Positions 52,164 through 60,658 of a stretch of 64,000 bases of DNA are shown here, piece by piece. The DNA comes from Marinilabiliales bacterium (GTDB lineage Bacteria > Bacteroidota > Bacteroidia > Bacteroidales > PUMT01): NCBI GenBank assembly GCA_007695015.1, contig REEN01000029.1, forward strand, positions 1-64,000. The letters are read 5' to 3'. Position 1 is the stretch's first letter. The number at the start of each line of letters is the position of its first letter. Both the position numbers and the translations under genes were made by a program. The notes beneath the pieces were generated by a model that was not told where the DNA came from, ran no database searches, and saw only the letters and a program-made list of their open reading frames with translations.

Positions 52164-53099
52164 TCAAAAAAACAGGATATGAAACCTTATCCCGTCAACC
52201 CTGTTGAACTCAACAGCCGGGGCAGGCACCTTCAGGAAATTAAGCAGCCGCAGCACCCTGTTAATGATCTCCGATCCGGTTTCAATCTCAGAAAGATCCA
52301 GGTCAGGAGAGATGAAAAACCTCCTGTAACGTTCATAATGCGGCAGTTCGCGGCCGTCATGTTCTGGCGGGTTTGAACTGCCTCCGAGCAATCCGTGTGC
52401 ACCGTATCCAATTGATATAGCCAGCCACGGGGGTATAGGTGCACCCTCTCCCGGAAACCGGCCGGGACTGACCGAAAGCCAGTGTGTTTGCCCGTTATAA
52501 TCTTTAAGCATCCTTTCGGGTAGATTGCTGCCGAGTGCATCGGGACGGTAGTGAGCCAGTCCGCTATCACGGTAGGAATACTTTATTCTTGCAACCTGGC
52601 GGCCAAACAAAAGCTCCTGTGATACCGCTATGGCCGAGCCCGCAATGTTGAAGGCCATGTCGGGCACCGAAAATCCCCACTCCTCTGAGAATCCGTCAAG
52701 TATCTCAATTGTTGAAAGAAAAACAGGCCCGTATAGCCCCCCGATCCATGCCGCCTTCCGGCTTTCCATGCCGGTCTGTTTCATCAGGTGCATACCTGCA
52801 AGGCTTAAGGTATAGGAAGAGAAAAGGTGGCCGGTCTTATCCATGTCGTACCACTGTCCCATATCATTATAGAAGTGGAACGATGATCTGGGGTAGTTTT
52901 TGTACCATGCTTCGTTCAGCAGTAACATCCCGCCTCCCCATGCGACGGCAGTGGCTGAAAGAGTAATGCATAACCTTTTCCGGTCTGTGGTATTGGCAGG
53001 AATGGTGTCGGCCGAAGCAAAGGCTCTTGCAACAACAATGATTGCAAGTCCGGCAGAAATTAAGAATTTCCCCCCTTTCGGGGATAAGAACAGGCACAT
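52164..53099 (-). CDS. DUF2279 (YfiM-like) membrane/periplasmic protein
   Basis: A 311-aa protein with an N-terminal hydrophobic signal (about 13-28). The DUF2279 core is recognisable: FHFYNDMGQWYDMDKTGHLFSSY and the later GGLYGPVFLSTIEILDGFSEEWGFSVPDMAFN (in pieces). The remainder includes YSYRDSGLAHYRPDALGSNLPERML. Function unknown; family members are envelope-associated. It lies 20 nt after the DUF3078 gene on the same strand. Confidence 0.85.
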   Translation of the reverse strand: MCLFLSPKGGKFLISAGLAIIVVARAFASADTIPANTTDRKRLCITLSATAVAWGGGMLLLNEAWYKNYPRSSFHFYNDMGQWYDMDKTGHLFSSYTLSLAGMHLMKQTGMESRKAAWIGGLYGPVFLSTIEILDGFSEEWGFSVPDMAFNIAGSAIAVSQELLFGRQVARIKYSYRDSGLAHYRPDALGSNLPERMLKDYNGQTHWLSVSPGRFPGEGAPIPPWLAISIGYGAHGLLGGSSNPPEHDGRELPHYERYRRFFISPDLDLSEIETGSEIINRVLRLLNFLKVPAPAVEFNRVDGIRFHILFF

Positions 53100-53119
53100 A
53101 TTTGTGGCGTTAGCAGATA

Positions 53120-54268
53120 TCAGAGTCTGTATGACAAGCCCAGCCCGAATACCTGTTTGAGCTGCAGTCTCGGTCCCAGTTCGGTGCCGTCTGCCAGCCT
53201 TACCCTGGCATTTTCATTGTAAACAGCCTGCAACAAAATATTTGCAGCAATAAAGCGGGTGATCTGCATGGTTATCCTGGCTTCGGCGTTGACATCAAAA
53301 TTTTTTGGCTTGTCAAGGTAATTGGAAAACAGCTCAAGCCTTGAGTTAACATTTATATTGTCCATCAGGCTGGCCCTGAACTGAATCCTTATAAAGCCTC
53401 CAAGCTCATACCTTTTATTCTCTCCGGCTTCAACGCCGAAAGAGCCGTCAAGCTCCTCGTCCCAGAGGTAAACTATCCTGCCGGCCAGCGGCGACATGTA
53501 CAGGGTAATATACTGATCGAGCCGGTGGTTCATGCCAACAGAGAGGTTGAGATATCCCGGAGCCATGAAATTTGATATTTTAAGGGTGTCGCCGGGTGAC
53601 TTAAACCCGGGAGCAAACTGCGTGCGGAAATTAAGCAATGTGCTGTATGACCATGTTTCTGAAGCTCTCCGGCCGAATTTGGTGGAAAAGTCGATCTTGT
53701 CGTCACTTTTGACTGTTCGCCTGTGTTCCTGGTTGATAAGACCGTATCCAAGGTCCAGGCTGTTTTCCCAGGTAAACCGTTCATCGGGGGCTTCGTAGTT
53801 TATAAAGGCATTGAAGAAGGATGTTAGCGAAACCGAATTTTGCCCCCCGGCAGTCCAGTTTGAAAGCGATATCTGCGAAAAATTGGCAGCCGTGTGGAGC
53901 CCTTTGGACCAGTATGAAGGTTTGGGCTCTTCAGCAACCTCTTCATCAGGAGCAATCTCTTCTGCAGGGATCTTATCGTTGATCTGCAAGGTGTCATTGA
54001 TCTGCAAGGTGTCATTGACCTGCAGGGTGTCATTGACCTGCAGGGTGTCGCCAGGTTGCACAGTGCCGTTGAGCTGAACTGTGTCATTGGTCTGCAGGGT
54101 GTCGACAGGGTTCAGTATACCAGTCAGTTTGCTCAGGCCCGCATAGTGTTCAATATGGCTCGTGTGTTTCGTATCATTCTTTTGCCTGGCATTATCCGTG
54201 CCGGGAAAACCTGCTGCCGGAAAAACTAGCAGCAGGGCTAATATTATAATATTTCTTATCAGGCGCAT
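53120..54268 (-). CDS. DUF3078 outer-membrane-type protein with N-terminal repeat linker
   Basis: A 382-aa exported protein. A signal peptide (about 1-22) is followed by a low-complexity stretch (about 56-99) of six-residue repeats of the DTLQ(V/I)N type. The DUF3078 body follows: SYWSKGLHTAANFSQISLSNWTAGGQNSVSL and GRRASETWSYSTLLNFRTQF (in pieces), ending with the aromatic LKQVFGLGLSYRL. Family members are predicted barrels found mainly in Bacteroidota. The repeat likely acts as a flexible periplasmic linker. Confidence 0.87.
   Translation of the reverse strand: MRLIRNIIILALLLVFPAAGFPGTDNARQKNDTKHTSHIEHYAGLSKLTGILNPVDTLQTNDTVQLNGTVQPGDTLQVNDTLQVNDTLQINDTLQINDKIPAEEIAPDEEVAEEPKPSYWSKGLHTAANFSQISLSNWTAGGQNSVSLTSFFNAFINYEAPDERFTWENSLDLGYGLINQEHRRTVKSDDKIDFSTKFGRRASETWSYSTLLNFRTQFAPGFKSPGDTLKISNFMAPGYLNLSVGMNHRLDQYITLYMSPLAGRIVYLWDEELDGSFGVEAGENKRYELGGFIRIQFRASLMDNINVNSRLELFSNYLDKPKNFDVNAEARITMQITRFIAANILLQAVYNENARVRLADGTELGPRLQLKQVFGLGLSYRL
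53972..54103 (-). repeat. 18-bp coding tandem repeat in the DUF3078 gene
   Basis: About seven units of 18 bp encoding DTLQxN-type hexapeptides. The four central units are nearly identical at DNA level, the outer ones diverged. The frame is preserved at any copy number. Confidence 0.8.
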
Positions 54269-54280
54269 AGGTCTTTAATA

Positions 54281-54727
54281 TTAATCAATTTGGATAGGGA
54301 TATCTTCTGTAAACTTGTTTCTTATTCTTTTGTCAGGCACCAGGCAGTTGTCATACCTGCCGAACCATCTGTATCTGCTTTTGGCGACAAATTTATAAAA
54401 AAAGTCACGAACCGGCGCCGGGATGATGATAAGCAGGTAAAGAAGAGGCCAGCCGTAAGGAAGCCGGCGCATTATCCTTAATACTGCAGAAGACCTGTGC
54501 CAGACCCTGCCTTTCTCAATCAGTATTACACTGTCATTGTTTTCCGGTATCCATGATCCGGGTATTTTCCCCGATATTCCCGGTCCCTGTAAAGGTGCAA
54601 ATCTGAACAGGTCCTTTTTGTCCCTGCGAATGATAAAATTCACCGTCCTGGAACACAGCACACAATGCCCGTCAAAGAGCACAAATAGTTTGTTGTTTTC
54701 TTTTTCTCTGAAAGTTTTACCGCTCAT
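54281..54727 (-). CDS. DCC-family thiol-disulfide oxidoreductase-like protein (DUF393)
   Basis: A 148-aa protein from ATG 54727 (MSGKTFREKE); ATG 54754 would overlap the divergent gene's region. It opens with LFVLFDGHCVLCSRTVNFIIRRDK, the DxxCxxC signature of the DCC family, followed by FRFAPLQGP and RRLPYGWPLLYLLIIIPAPVRDFFY, one hydrophobic stretch. DCC proteins are thioredoxin-like and presumed redox-active. Lies 12 nt before the DUF3078 gene on the same strand. Confidence 0.88.
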   Translation of the reverse strand: MSGKTFREKENNKLFVLFDGHCVLCSRTVNFIIRRDKKDLFRFAPLQGPGISGKIPGSWIPENNDSVILIEKGRVWHRSSAVLRIMRRLPYGWPLLYLLIIIPAPVRDFFYKFVAKSRYRWFGRYDNCLVPDKRIRNKFTEDIPIQID

Positions 54728-54865
54728 ATGCCAGGTCGCTCCCGGTTCAAACAATTATGCAGGCGGCTAAATTACAAATTATTGATGGAAATCGATTTTC
54801 TGCTTATCATAAGGGGGCAGCCTCACAATTGGAATTTTTCAAATAATGGCTATCTTGCCTGTCAA

Positions 54866-56245
54866 ATGGAAAAAGAGATGCACGAAAATACGGGCCGGTG
54901 GTCAACAGGTTACCAGGCGCTGAAAAACCTTGCAAGGGCTGCGTTTTTTATATTCTACAGAAGGATAGAAGTATACGGCCGGGAAAACATACCCGGGGAC
55001 GGGGGACTTATCTTTGCGGCAAACCACAGGAATGCACTGATGGACGCCCTGGCGGTGCTGCTTACGAATCAATACCAGCCGGTCTACCTTGCAAGGGCTG
55101 ATATTTTCAGAAACAGGTTTGCTGCCATGATACTCCGGTTCCTGAAGATCGTGCCGGTTTACCGTTTCAGGGATGGGGTGGGGTCAATGGGACAGAATGA
55201 GGCGACATTCGAAAAAACGTCAGCTGTGCTGGCCGGCGGGGGATGTATAGGTATAATGCCTGAAGGAAACCACGGTGACCAGAAAAGGATTCGTATGCTG
55301 AAAAAGGGGATCTTCCGGATAGCGTTCAGGGCGATGGATGATTTCAGAAATGGGCACGGAGTAAGGATAGTGCCTGTGGGACTTGACTTTACTGATACCA
55401 GGCGTTTTCGTGAAGAGCTGGTTGTCAATTACGGCAGTCCGATAGCCGTCTCCGGTTACATGGACCTTTACAGGGAACATCCGCAAAAAGGCATCAATGC
55501 CATCAGGGATGAGTTGTCGGCCAGGATGCAGGATTTGGTGATCAATATCAGGGATGAGAAGAACTATGAGGTTGACCGGTTATTGATGGAGACCGGTTCC
55601 GGGACTCTTAAAAAGCAGGAGACAGGTGATGGCCCCGGATGCAGCAGCCGTTTTTTAATTCAGAAAGCTTTCGCAGAGGCAATGTACGAATATTTTGACC
55701 GTGAGCCTTCGGCTGCAGAAGAGCTGCGTGATCTTGGCGGCAGGCTGCTGGAACTGCTTAACAGGCATGGAGCTGACCTGACGGCAGTCCGCTTGCCCGG
55801 AAGGGGAAGGATCCTGGCTGCCGGAATGCTGAGATTGCTCTGCTATCCGGTTTTCCTTGCAGGAGCGGTCATCCACCTGGTGCCTCTTGCATTGATAAGG
55901 CTTGCATTGATGAAGTTAAAGGACCCGCAGTTCATAAGCTCCTTCAAATATGTCCTTGGCTTCGTTCTTGTTCCCCTTAATTACCTGATTGCAGGGATTA
56001 TTCTTTTTTTAACCCTTCCTGCGGGTGTTGCCGCTACGCTCCTTGTTGCCATGCCGGTTACCGGACTTCTTGCCCACTGGTGTTACAGGTATTCGGAAAG
56101 GGCCGGCAGGATGACCGCTGTTTACCGTTCCCTTGTATCTGCACCTGATGACCGGAAAACTGTCACAGAACTTGCTGATGATATTGCTGCGGGACTTGAC
56201 CCGGTAATGAGATCCTGCAGGGAAAAAACCGCGATAAATATATAA
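54866..56245 (+). CDS. PlsC-type 1-acyl-glycerol-phosphate acyltransferase-like protein
   Basis: A 459-aa membrane acyltransferase from ATG 54866 (MEKEMHENTG); ATGs further upstream overlap the opposite gene. The catalytic HX4D is in AANHRNALMDALAV; the later EG motif is MPEGNHGDQKRIRMLKKG. The C-terminal part has two or three membrane segments (about 325-350, 372-415). This is the Bacteroidota long PlsC-like family; the acceptor (lysophosphatidate or another lysolipid) is unknown. Confidence 0.85.
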   Translation: MEKEMHENTGRWSTGYQALKNLARAAFFIFYRRIEVYGRENIPGDGGLIFAANHRNALMDALAVLLTNQYQPVYLARADIFRNRFAAMILRFLKIVPVYRFRDGVGSMGQNEATFEKTSAVLAGGGCIGIMPEGNHGDQKRIRMLKKGIFRIAFRAMDDFRNGHGVRIVPVGLDFTDTRRFREELVVNYGSPIAVSGYMDLYREHPQKGINAIRDELSARMQDLVINIRDEKNYEVDRLLMETGSGTLKKQETGDGPGCSSRFLIQKAFAEAMYEYFDREPSAAEELRDLGGRLLELLNRHGADLTAVRLPGRGRILAAGMLRLLCYPVFLAGAVIHLVPLALIRLALMKLKDPQFISSFKYVLGFVLVPLNYLIAGIILFLTLPAGVAATLLVAMPVTGLLAHWCYRYSERAGRMTAVYRSLVSAPDDRKTVTELADDIAAGLDPVMRSCREKTAINI

Positions 56246-56351
56246 TAATATCATTAGGATTTTTGAAAAATATGCGTATTATTGCTTCTGTTAAAAAATC
56301 TGACTTTTTATTTACCGGGTCAGTAACCCGTATTTCAATATTATTAGTTTG

Positions 56352-57869
56352 ATGAGCAAGAGCAGATCTACCAGGCGCGGGCGCAGGTACATAATAATAC
56401 TGCCCGTAATACTTACCGCATTGTTCCTTTTTATGGGTGACCGTATAGTCCGTTACACCTCCACAAACGAATTCTGTTATGCCTGCCACAGCCATCCGCA
56501 TGCTGAGGAGTCCTGGAGGAGGTCATCCCACTACGATAACCGTTCAGGGATATATGTCCAGTGTGCGGAGTGCCACCTTCCGCCTCCCGGCAACCTGAAA
56601 TACCTTCTTGCCAAGGCAAAGCACGGAGCCCATGATGTTTACGGCTGGCTGTTCAAGGATCCGGAGTCGATCAACTGGGAAGCAAAGCGGACAGTTGAAA
56701 AGGCTGTCAGGTACACATATGACGAATCGTGTATCAAGTGCCACCAGAATCTTTTTCCCATGCAGCTTTCGCAGGACGGACAGCAGGCACATCTTTACTA
56801 TCAGCAGCATGAGGACGATCTGAGCTGCCTCAACTGCCACCTCCATACCGGTCACTACTCCGATATTGTGCAGGAGGGTATTCAGTTCGGGGTTGCAGAT
56901 GAAGTTGCGAGGGAAGTATTCACCGAACCGGCCCAGGTTGAAGATTTTGTGAACTTTACCGAAAAGATTCCGGGAACTTCTGTCAGCTTTGAGATGGCAG
57001 CCATCCCCGGCGGGACCTTTAAAATGGGAAGCCCTCCCGACGAATCTTACAGGAGGGATGACGAGGGGCCCGTAAGGGATGTAGAGGTAAGTTCTTTTTT
57101 TATGGGTCGTGCCCAGGTGAGCTGGGATGAGTTTCTTGCCTTTTACAATGCGACTGCAGCTGAGGGCAGGCAGGATAATATTTACGCCACCAACCTCGGA
57201 GAGGTTGATGCCATATCGGGACCCACTCCCCCGTGGGGACTGCCCGACCAGGGATGGGGGATGGGGTCCAGGCCTGCAATAACAATGACATGGTATGCAG
57301 CAGAAACCTACTGCAGGTGGCTCTCCGCAGTGACCGGCAGAACCTACAGGTTGCCGACAGAGGCCGAATGGGAGTATGCTGCACGTGGCGGAACTGAAGG
57401 TCCCTATTTCTTTGAGGGAGACCCCAGGAGGTTTACCCGTGAAAGTCTGCGCAACAGGATCTTTGGTCCCGACACTGCAGTGATCAGCTCCTATGTTATC
57501 TACAGGGAGAACAGTGAAGCACGCACCCAGCCTCCGGGATCTGTCAGGCCCAATCCATTCGGACTTGAGCATATGCTGGGAAATGTGTTTGAGTTTACGG
57601 GGGACTGGTATGCGCCTGATGCCTATTCATTGTACCCGTCAGGGACCGTAGTGGATCCGGCAGGACCTGCATCCGGCACCGAAAGGGTTATCAGGGGCGG
57701 TTCTTTCAACTCCGATGCAGCTGATGTAAGGGTAGCCGCAAGGAGTCACACCCGGCATGCGGCATGGCAGATGACCGATCCGCAGATACCAAAAAGTGAG
57801 TGGTGGTATACCGATACCCGTGAGGTCGGCTTCAGGGTGGTCATGGAATGGGAGACGGATGACCAATAA
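56352..57869 (+). CDS. NapC/NrfH-type tetraheme cytochrome c fused to a SUMF1-like domain
   Basis: A 505-aa inner-membrane-anchored protein; ATG 56352 preferred over TTG 56349. One N-terminal anchor (about 13-29) is followed by four c-type heme motifs: CYACH 42-46, CAECH 71-75, CIKCH 127-131, CLNCH 159-163, with the NrfH/NapC context TSTNEFCYACH and VQCAECHLPPPG. Residues about 215-505 are a formylglycine-generating-enzyme/SUMF1 fold (AAIPGGTFKMGSPPDE, YRLPTEAEWEYAARGG, MLGNVFEFTGDWY, VIRGGSFNSD). The catalytic Cys expected after RGGSW is absent (DAADVRVAAR instead), so it is probably not a sulfatase activator. It likely moves electrons from menaquinol to a periplasmic partner held by the SUMF1 part. 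Confidence 0.9.
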   Translation: MSKSRSTRRGRRYIIILPVILTALFLFMGDRIVRYTSTNEFCYACHSHPHAEESWRRSSHYDNRSGIYVQCAECHLPPPGNLKYLLAKAKHGAHDVYGWLFKDPESINWEAKRTVEKAVRYTYDESCIKCHQNLFPMQLSQDGQQAHLYYQQHEDDLSCLNCHLHTGHYSDIVQEGIQFGVADEVAREVFTEPAQVEDFVNFTEKIPGTSVSFEMAAIPGGTFKMGSPPDESYRRDDEGPVRDVEVSSFFMGRAQVSWDEFLAFYNATAAEGRQDNIYATNLGEVDAISGPTPPWGLPDQGWGMGSRPAITMTWYAAETYCRWLSAVTGRTYRLPTEAEWEYAARGGTEGPYFFEGDPRRFTRESLRNRIFGPDTAVISSYVIYRENSEARTQPPGSVRPNPFGLEHMLGNVFEFTGDWYAPDAYSLYPSGTVVDPAGPASGTERVIRGGSFNSDAADVRVAARSHTRHAAWQMTDPQIPKSEWWYTDTREVGFRVVMEWETDDQ

Positions 57870-57917
57870 TCCGGATAGTTTTAATTTTTTATAATATATT
57901 AATCAAAATACATAATC

Positions 57918-59255
57918 ATGGATCAGAAAAAATCATTAAGCCGTCGCAAATTCCTTGGCGATGCTGCAGCAATAGGTGCAATTGGTGTACTCGGCGTTGG
58001 TGCTGCAGCCTCATCGTGCAGCAGGAGGCCAACATATGTTGCACCCGTATTCCCCGATCAGGCACCTGATGGCAGGGTGTTGAAAGCCGGTGTTATCGGC
58101 TGCGGAGGACGTGGTACCGGTGCGGCCATGAACTTTCTTAACAGCGGCCCTAACCTGGAAATAGCTGCACTTGGCGATGTGTTTCAGCACAGGCTGGACA
58201 GATGCCGCAATGAGCTGAAGGAAAAGAGGGGCGTTGATGTGCCCGATGACAGGTGTTTTACCGGCTTTGATGCCTACAGAAGGGTTATCGACACCGATGT
58301 TGATGTTGTACTGCTTTGCGAACCTCCCTATTTCAGGCCCAAAAGCTTTGAATATGCTGTTCAGAACCGTAAGCATATCTTTGCCGAGAAGCCTGTGGGG
58401 GTCGACCCTGTTGGCATACGCCAGGTAATGGCTGCCGGAAGGATGGCCGAATCGGCCGGACTGAATGTTGTAACAGGTACACAAAGAAGGCATCAGCGTG
58501 ATTATGTAAAGACATTTGAGATGGTCAAGAACGGGGCAATAGGCGATCTGGTCTCAGCGAACTGTTACTGGAACCAGTCCGCTCTCTGGTTTGTAAGACG
58601 ACAGGAGGGCTGGACCGATATGGAGGCAATGCTTCGTGACTGGGTCAACTGGTGCTGGCTCTCGGGCGACCATATTGTTGAACAGCATGTTCACAATATC
58701 GATGTTGTCAACTGGTTCTTTGAGAAGCACCCGGTTAAAGGTGTCGGTTTCGGCGGCAGGCACAGGAGGCCGACAGGTGACCAGTATGATTTCTTCAGCA
58801 TTGATTTCACCTTCGACGACAACAGGCATATGCACAGTATGTGCCGGCAGATCAACGGATGTGCAAATAACGTTTCCGAGATCATATTCGGGACCAAAGG
58901 TTATACCAATGCCCAGAACACGATATGGGACTATGACGGCAACGTGATATGGGGATACCAGTATCCTTTGGGGGATGACGGACAACCGACAGGTACCGTC
59001 GCTGTAAGTCCTTATGACCAGGAGATAATAAATCTTGTAACGGCAATCCGTACAGGGAACTATATCAACGAGACACAGAATGTATCAGAAGCCTGTATGA
59101 CCGCGCTTATGGGCCGGGTATCTGCATACACCGGCCGTGAAGTAACATGGGAGGAGATGATGAACTCGTCGATGAACCTGGGACCCGAATCACTTGAGAT
59201 GGGTACGGTTGATATTCCCGCAGTTCCGCCCACACCTGGCACAGCCGCAGGTTGA
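57918..59255 (+). CDS. Tat-exported Gfo/Idh/MocA family oxidoreductase
   Basis: A 445-aa periplasmic oxidoreductase. The N-terminus is a twin-arginine signal, SLSRRKFLGDAA, with a hydrophobic stretch ending AASSCS, which could also be a lipobox. The Rossmann domain starts at about residue 58 (KAGVIGCGGRGTGAAMNFL), with FAEKPVGVDPVGIRQVM containing the family EKP motif, and the C-terminal alpha/beta domain includes CYWNQSALWFVRRQEGW and WLSGDHIVEQHVHNIDVVNWF. Such exported members usually hold NAD(P) tightly. It starts 48 nt after the cytochrome-SUMF1 gene and probably forms a unit with it. Substrate unknown, likely a sugar or glycoside. Confidence 0.9.
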   Translation: MDQKKSLSRRKFLGDAAAIGAIGVLGVGAAASSCSRRPTYVAPVFPDQAPDGRVLKAGVIGCGGRGTGAAMNFLNSGPNLEIAALGDVFQHRLDRCRNELKEKRGVDVPDDRCFTGFDAYRRVIDTDVDVVLLCEPPYFRPKSFEYAVQNRKHIFAEKPVGVDPVGIRQVMAAGRMAESAGLNVVTGTQRRHQRDYVKTFEMVKNGAIGDLVSANCYWNQSALWFVRRQEGWTDMEAMLRDWVNWCWLSGDHIVEQHVHNIDVVNWFFEKHPVKGVGFGGRHRRPTGDQYDFFSIDFTFDDNRHMHSMCRQINGCANNVSEIIFGTKGYTNAQNTIWDYDGNVIWGYQYPLGDDGQPTGTVAVSPYDQEIINLVTAIRTGNYINETQNVSEACMTALMGRVSAYTGREVTWEEMMNSSMNLGPESLEMGTVDIPAVPPTPGTAAG

Positions 59256-59267
59256 GTCCATGAGAAT

Positions 59268-59303
59268 AAAAAAAAGATCCCGCAAAGTGCGGGATCTTTT
59301 TTT
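59268..59303. terminator. bidirectional Rho-independent terminator
   Basis: AAAAAGATCCCGCA (to 59284) pairs with TGCGGGATCTTTTT (from 59288) around AAG. A-tract on one side and T-tract on the other allow termination of both the Gfo/Idh gene and the convergent dipeptidase gene. Confidence 0.9.
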
Positions 59304-59304
59304 G

Positions 59305-60534
59305 CTATTTTGCCGCAAGTTTTTCAACCTTCCTGAATACCCTCATGAAGTTACCTGCCCATATCTTTTCTATATCTTCTCGTGAATAACCGCGGCTGAC
59401 CAGCTCGAAAGTTATATTTCCTATTTCGGTTACATCCCTGCAATCGGCAAGTGATCCGCCCCCGTCAAAGTCAGTCCCGATCCCCACATGGTCAATCCCA
59501 ATCAGATCAACTATGTGATCTATATGGTCAACCAGGTCGGCAACGGTGGCAAGCTGCTGCGGGTATTTCTCGTTTACCTCAAACCAGGCTTCCCTGGCCA
59601 TCTCCATCTCTTCGTCGGTCAGGTCGACGAAATTATTGAACCTTTGCCTGACAGCCTCCCTGGCTGCGTCCCTTTCCGGATTGGGTTCCGGTGTTTTCAC
59701 ATAGGAGCTCAGTATGCATACCTGTATTACACCTCCGTTATCTCTCAGGGCAATCAGCATATCGTCATCCAGGTTGCGGGGGTGGTCGCACACGGCTCTT
59801 GCATTGGAGTGCGAGGCTGCAACCGGCGCACGTGATATTTTCAGAACATCGTAGAAGGCCTCGTCGCTTATATGGCTTACATCGACGATCATTCCAAGGT
59901 CATTCATCCTCCTGACCACCTTTATGCCAAAATCTGACAGCCCTCCGTGTTCGGGACCGGCGGGGTCGGTAGATGAATCACAAATGTCATTGTTCCTGGA
60001 GTGGGACAGAGTTATGTATCTTGCTCCCAGATCATAAAACTTGTCGACCAGGTTAATGTCGCGCCCTATGGGGTAGCCGTTCTCCAGGCCTATGTAGATG
60101 GCCAGCATGTCCTCATTTTTAAGCCTGTATGCATCATCAGGTTCCAGTGCAAGTCCGGCCATCGAGGGATGGCTGTCAATTGCCTGGTGGATAAGTTCAA
60201 AGATCTGCAATGCCCTCTCTTTTGCCGTTTGGTTTCCTTCAGGGGTCCTCTCTCCCTGTCCCAGAAAAACTGCGAAGAAGGCTGCATCAAGTCCGCCCTC
60301 AAACATCCGGGGAAAATCAACCTGTCCGCCCCTGCGGTCGGCTATGTTCCTGCTTCCAATATCAAAGCCTTCCCTTGCAAGCATCAGTGGTGTGTCGGTA
60401 TGGGTGTCGAGAGTAAGGACCTCAGAGTGGATCTCTGCTGCTATAGCTGCAATGTCATTGTTCTGACGTTCAGCGGCTCCCGTGACAAGCATACTTATTG
60501 CCAACAGTAATCCTGTAATTCTCATATTGCTCAT
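59305..60534 (-). CDS. membrane dipeptidase (renal-type, peptidase M19)
   Basis: A 409-aa exported zinc dipeptidase with a signal peptide (about 1-20). Metal-binding motifs: VLTLDTHTDTPL (HxD), YIGLENG (bridging Glu), ITLSHSRNN and VDVSHISDEAF (His ligands), and APVAASHSNARAVCDHPRN; the catalytic Asp is in GIGTDFDGGGS. It cleaves dipeptides, including D-amino acid forms, in the periplasm. ATG at 60525 is an alternative start. Single gene facing a strong terminator. Confidence 0.93.
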   Translation of the reverse strand: MSNMRITGLLLAISMLVTGAAERQNNDIAAIAAEIHSEVLTLDTHTDTPLMLAREGFDIGSRNIADRRGGQVDFPRMFEGGLDAAFFAVFLGQGERTPEGNQTAKERALQIFELIHQAIDSHPSMAGLALEPDDAYRLKNEDMLAIYIGLENGYPIGRDINLVDKFYDLGARYITLSHSRNNDICDSSTDPAGPEHGGLSDFGIKVVRRMNDLGMIVDVSHISDEAFYDVLKISRAPVAASHSNARAVCDHPRNLDDDMLIALRDNGGVIQVCILSSYVKTPEPNPERDAAREAVRQRFNNFVDLTDEEMEMAREAWFEVNEKYPQQLATVADLVDHIDHIVDLIGIDHVGIGTDFDGGGSLADCRDVTEIGNITFELVSRGYSREDIEKIWAGNFMRVFRKVEKLAAK

Positions 60535-60615
60535 GGGAAGTCTTTTTTGGTTAGGAGGGCTAAAATAATAATAATTCTGGTTTGGGGCCTTAAAAACAAT
60601 GAACGTTATTTTGAT

Positions 60616-60623
60616 TATCTTTA
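60616..60623 (+). promoter_or_regulatory. near-consensus -7 box upstream of the pirin gene
   Basis: TATCTTTA, one base from TAnnTTTG, 36 nt before the pirin ATG. A TTTTG lies just upstream, too near for a -33 box. Confidence 0.35.
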
Positions 60624-60658
60624 TGTCATGTAACTGGTATTAACCCATTCGTGGTGAC

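Noticed and set aside
56544-57572. Minus-strand 342-codon open frame
   Set aside because: It is antisense to the cytochrome-SUMF1 gene, which has four heme motifs and clear SUMF1 motifs; the translation has no recognisable domain.
56352-57869. Active formylglycine-generating enzyme
   Set aside because: The Cys needed for catalysis after the RGGS motif is absent, and no sulfatase gene lies nearby.
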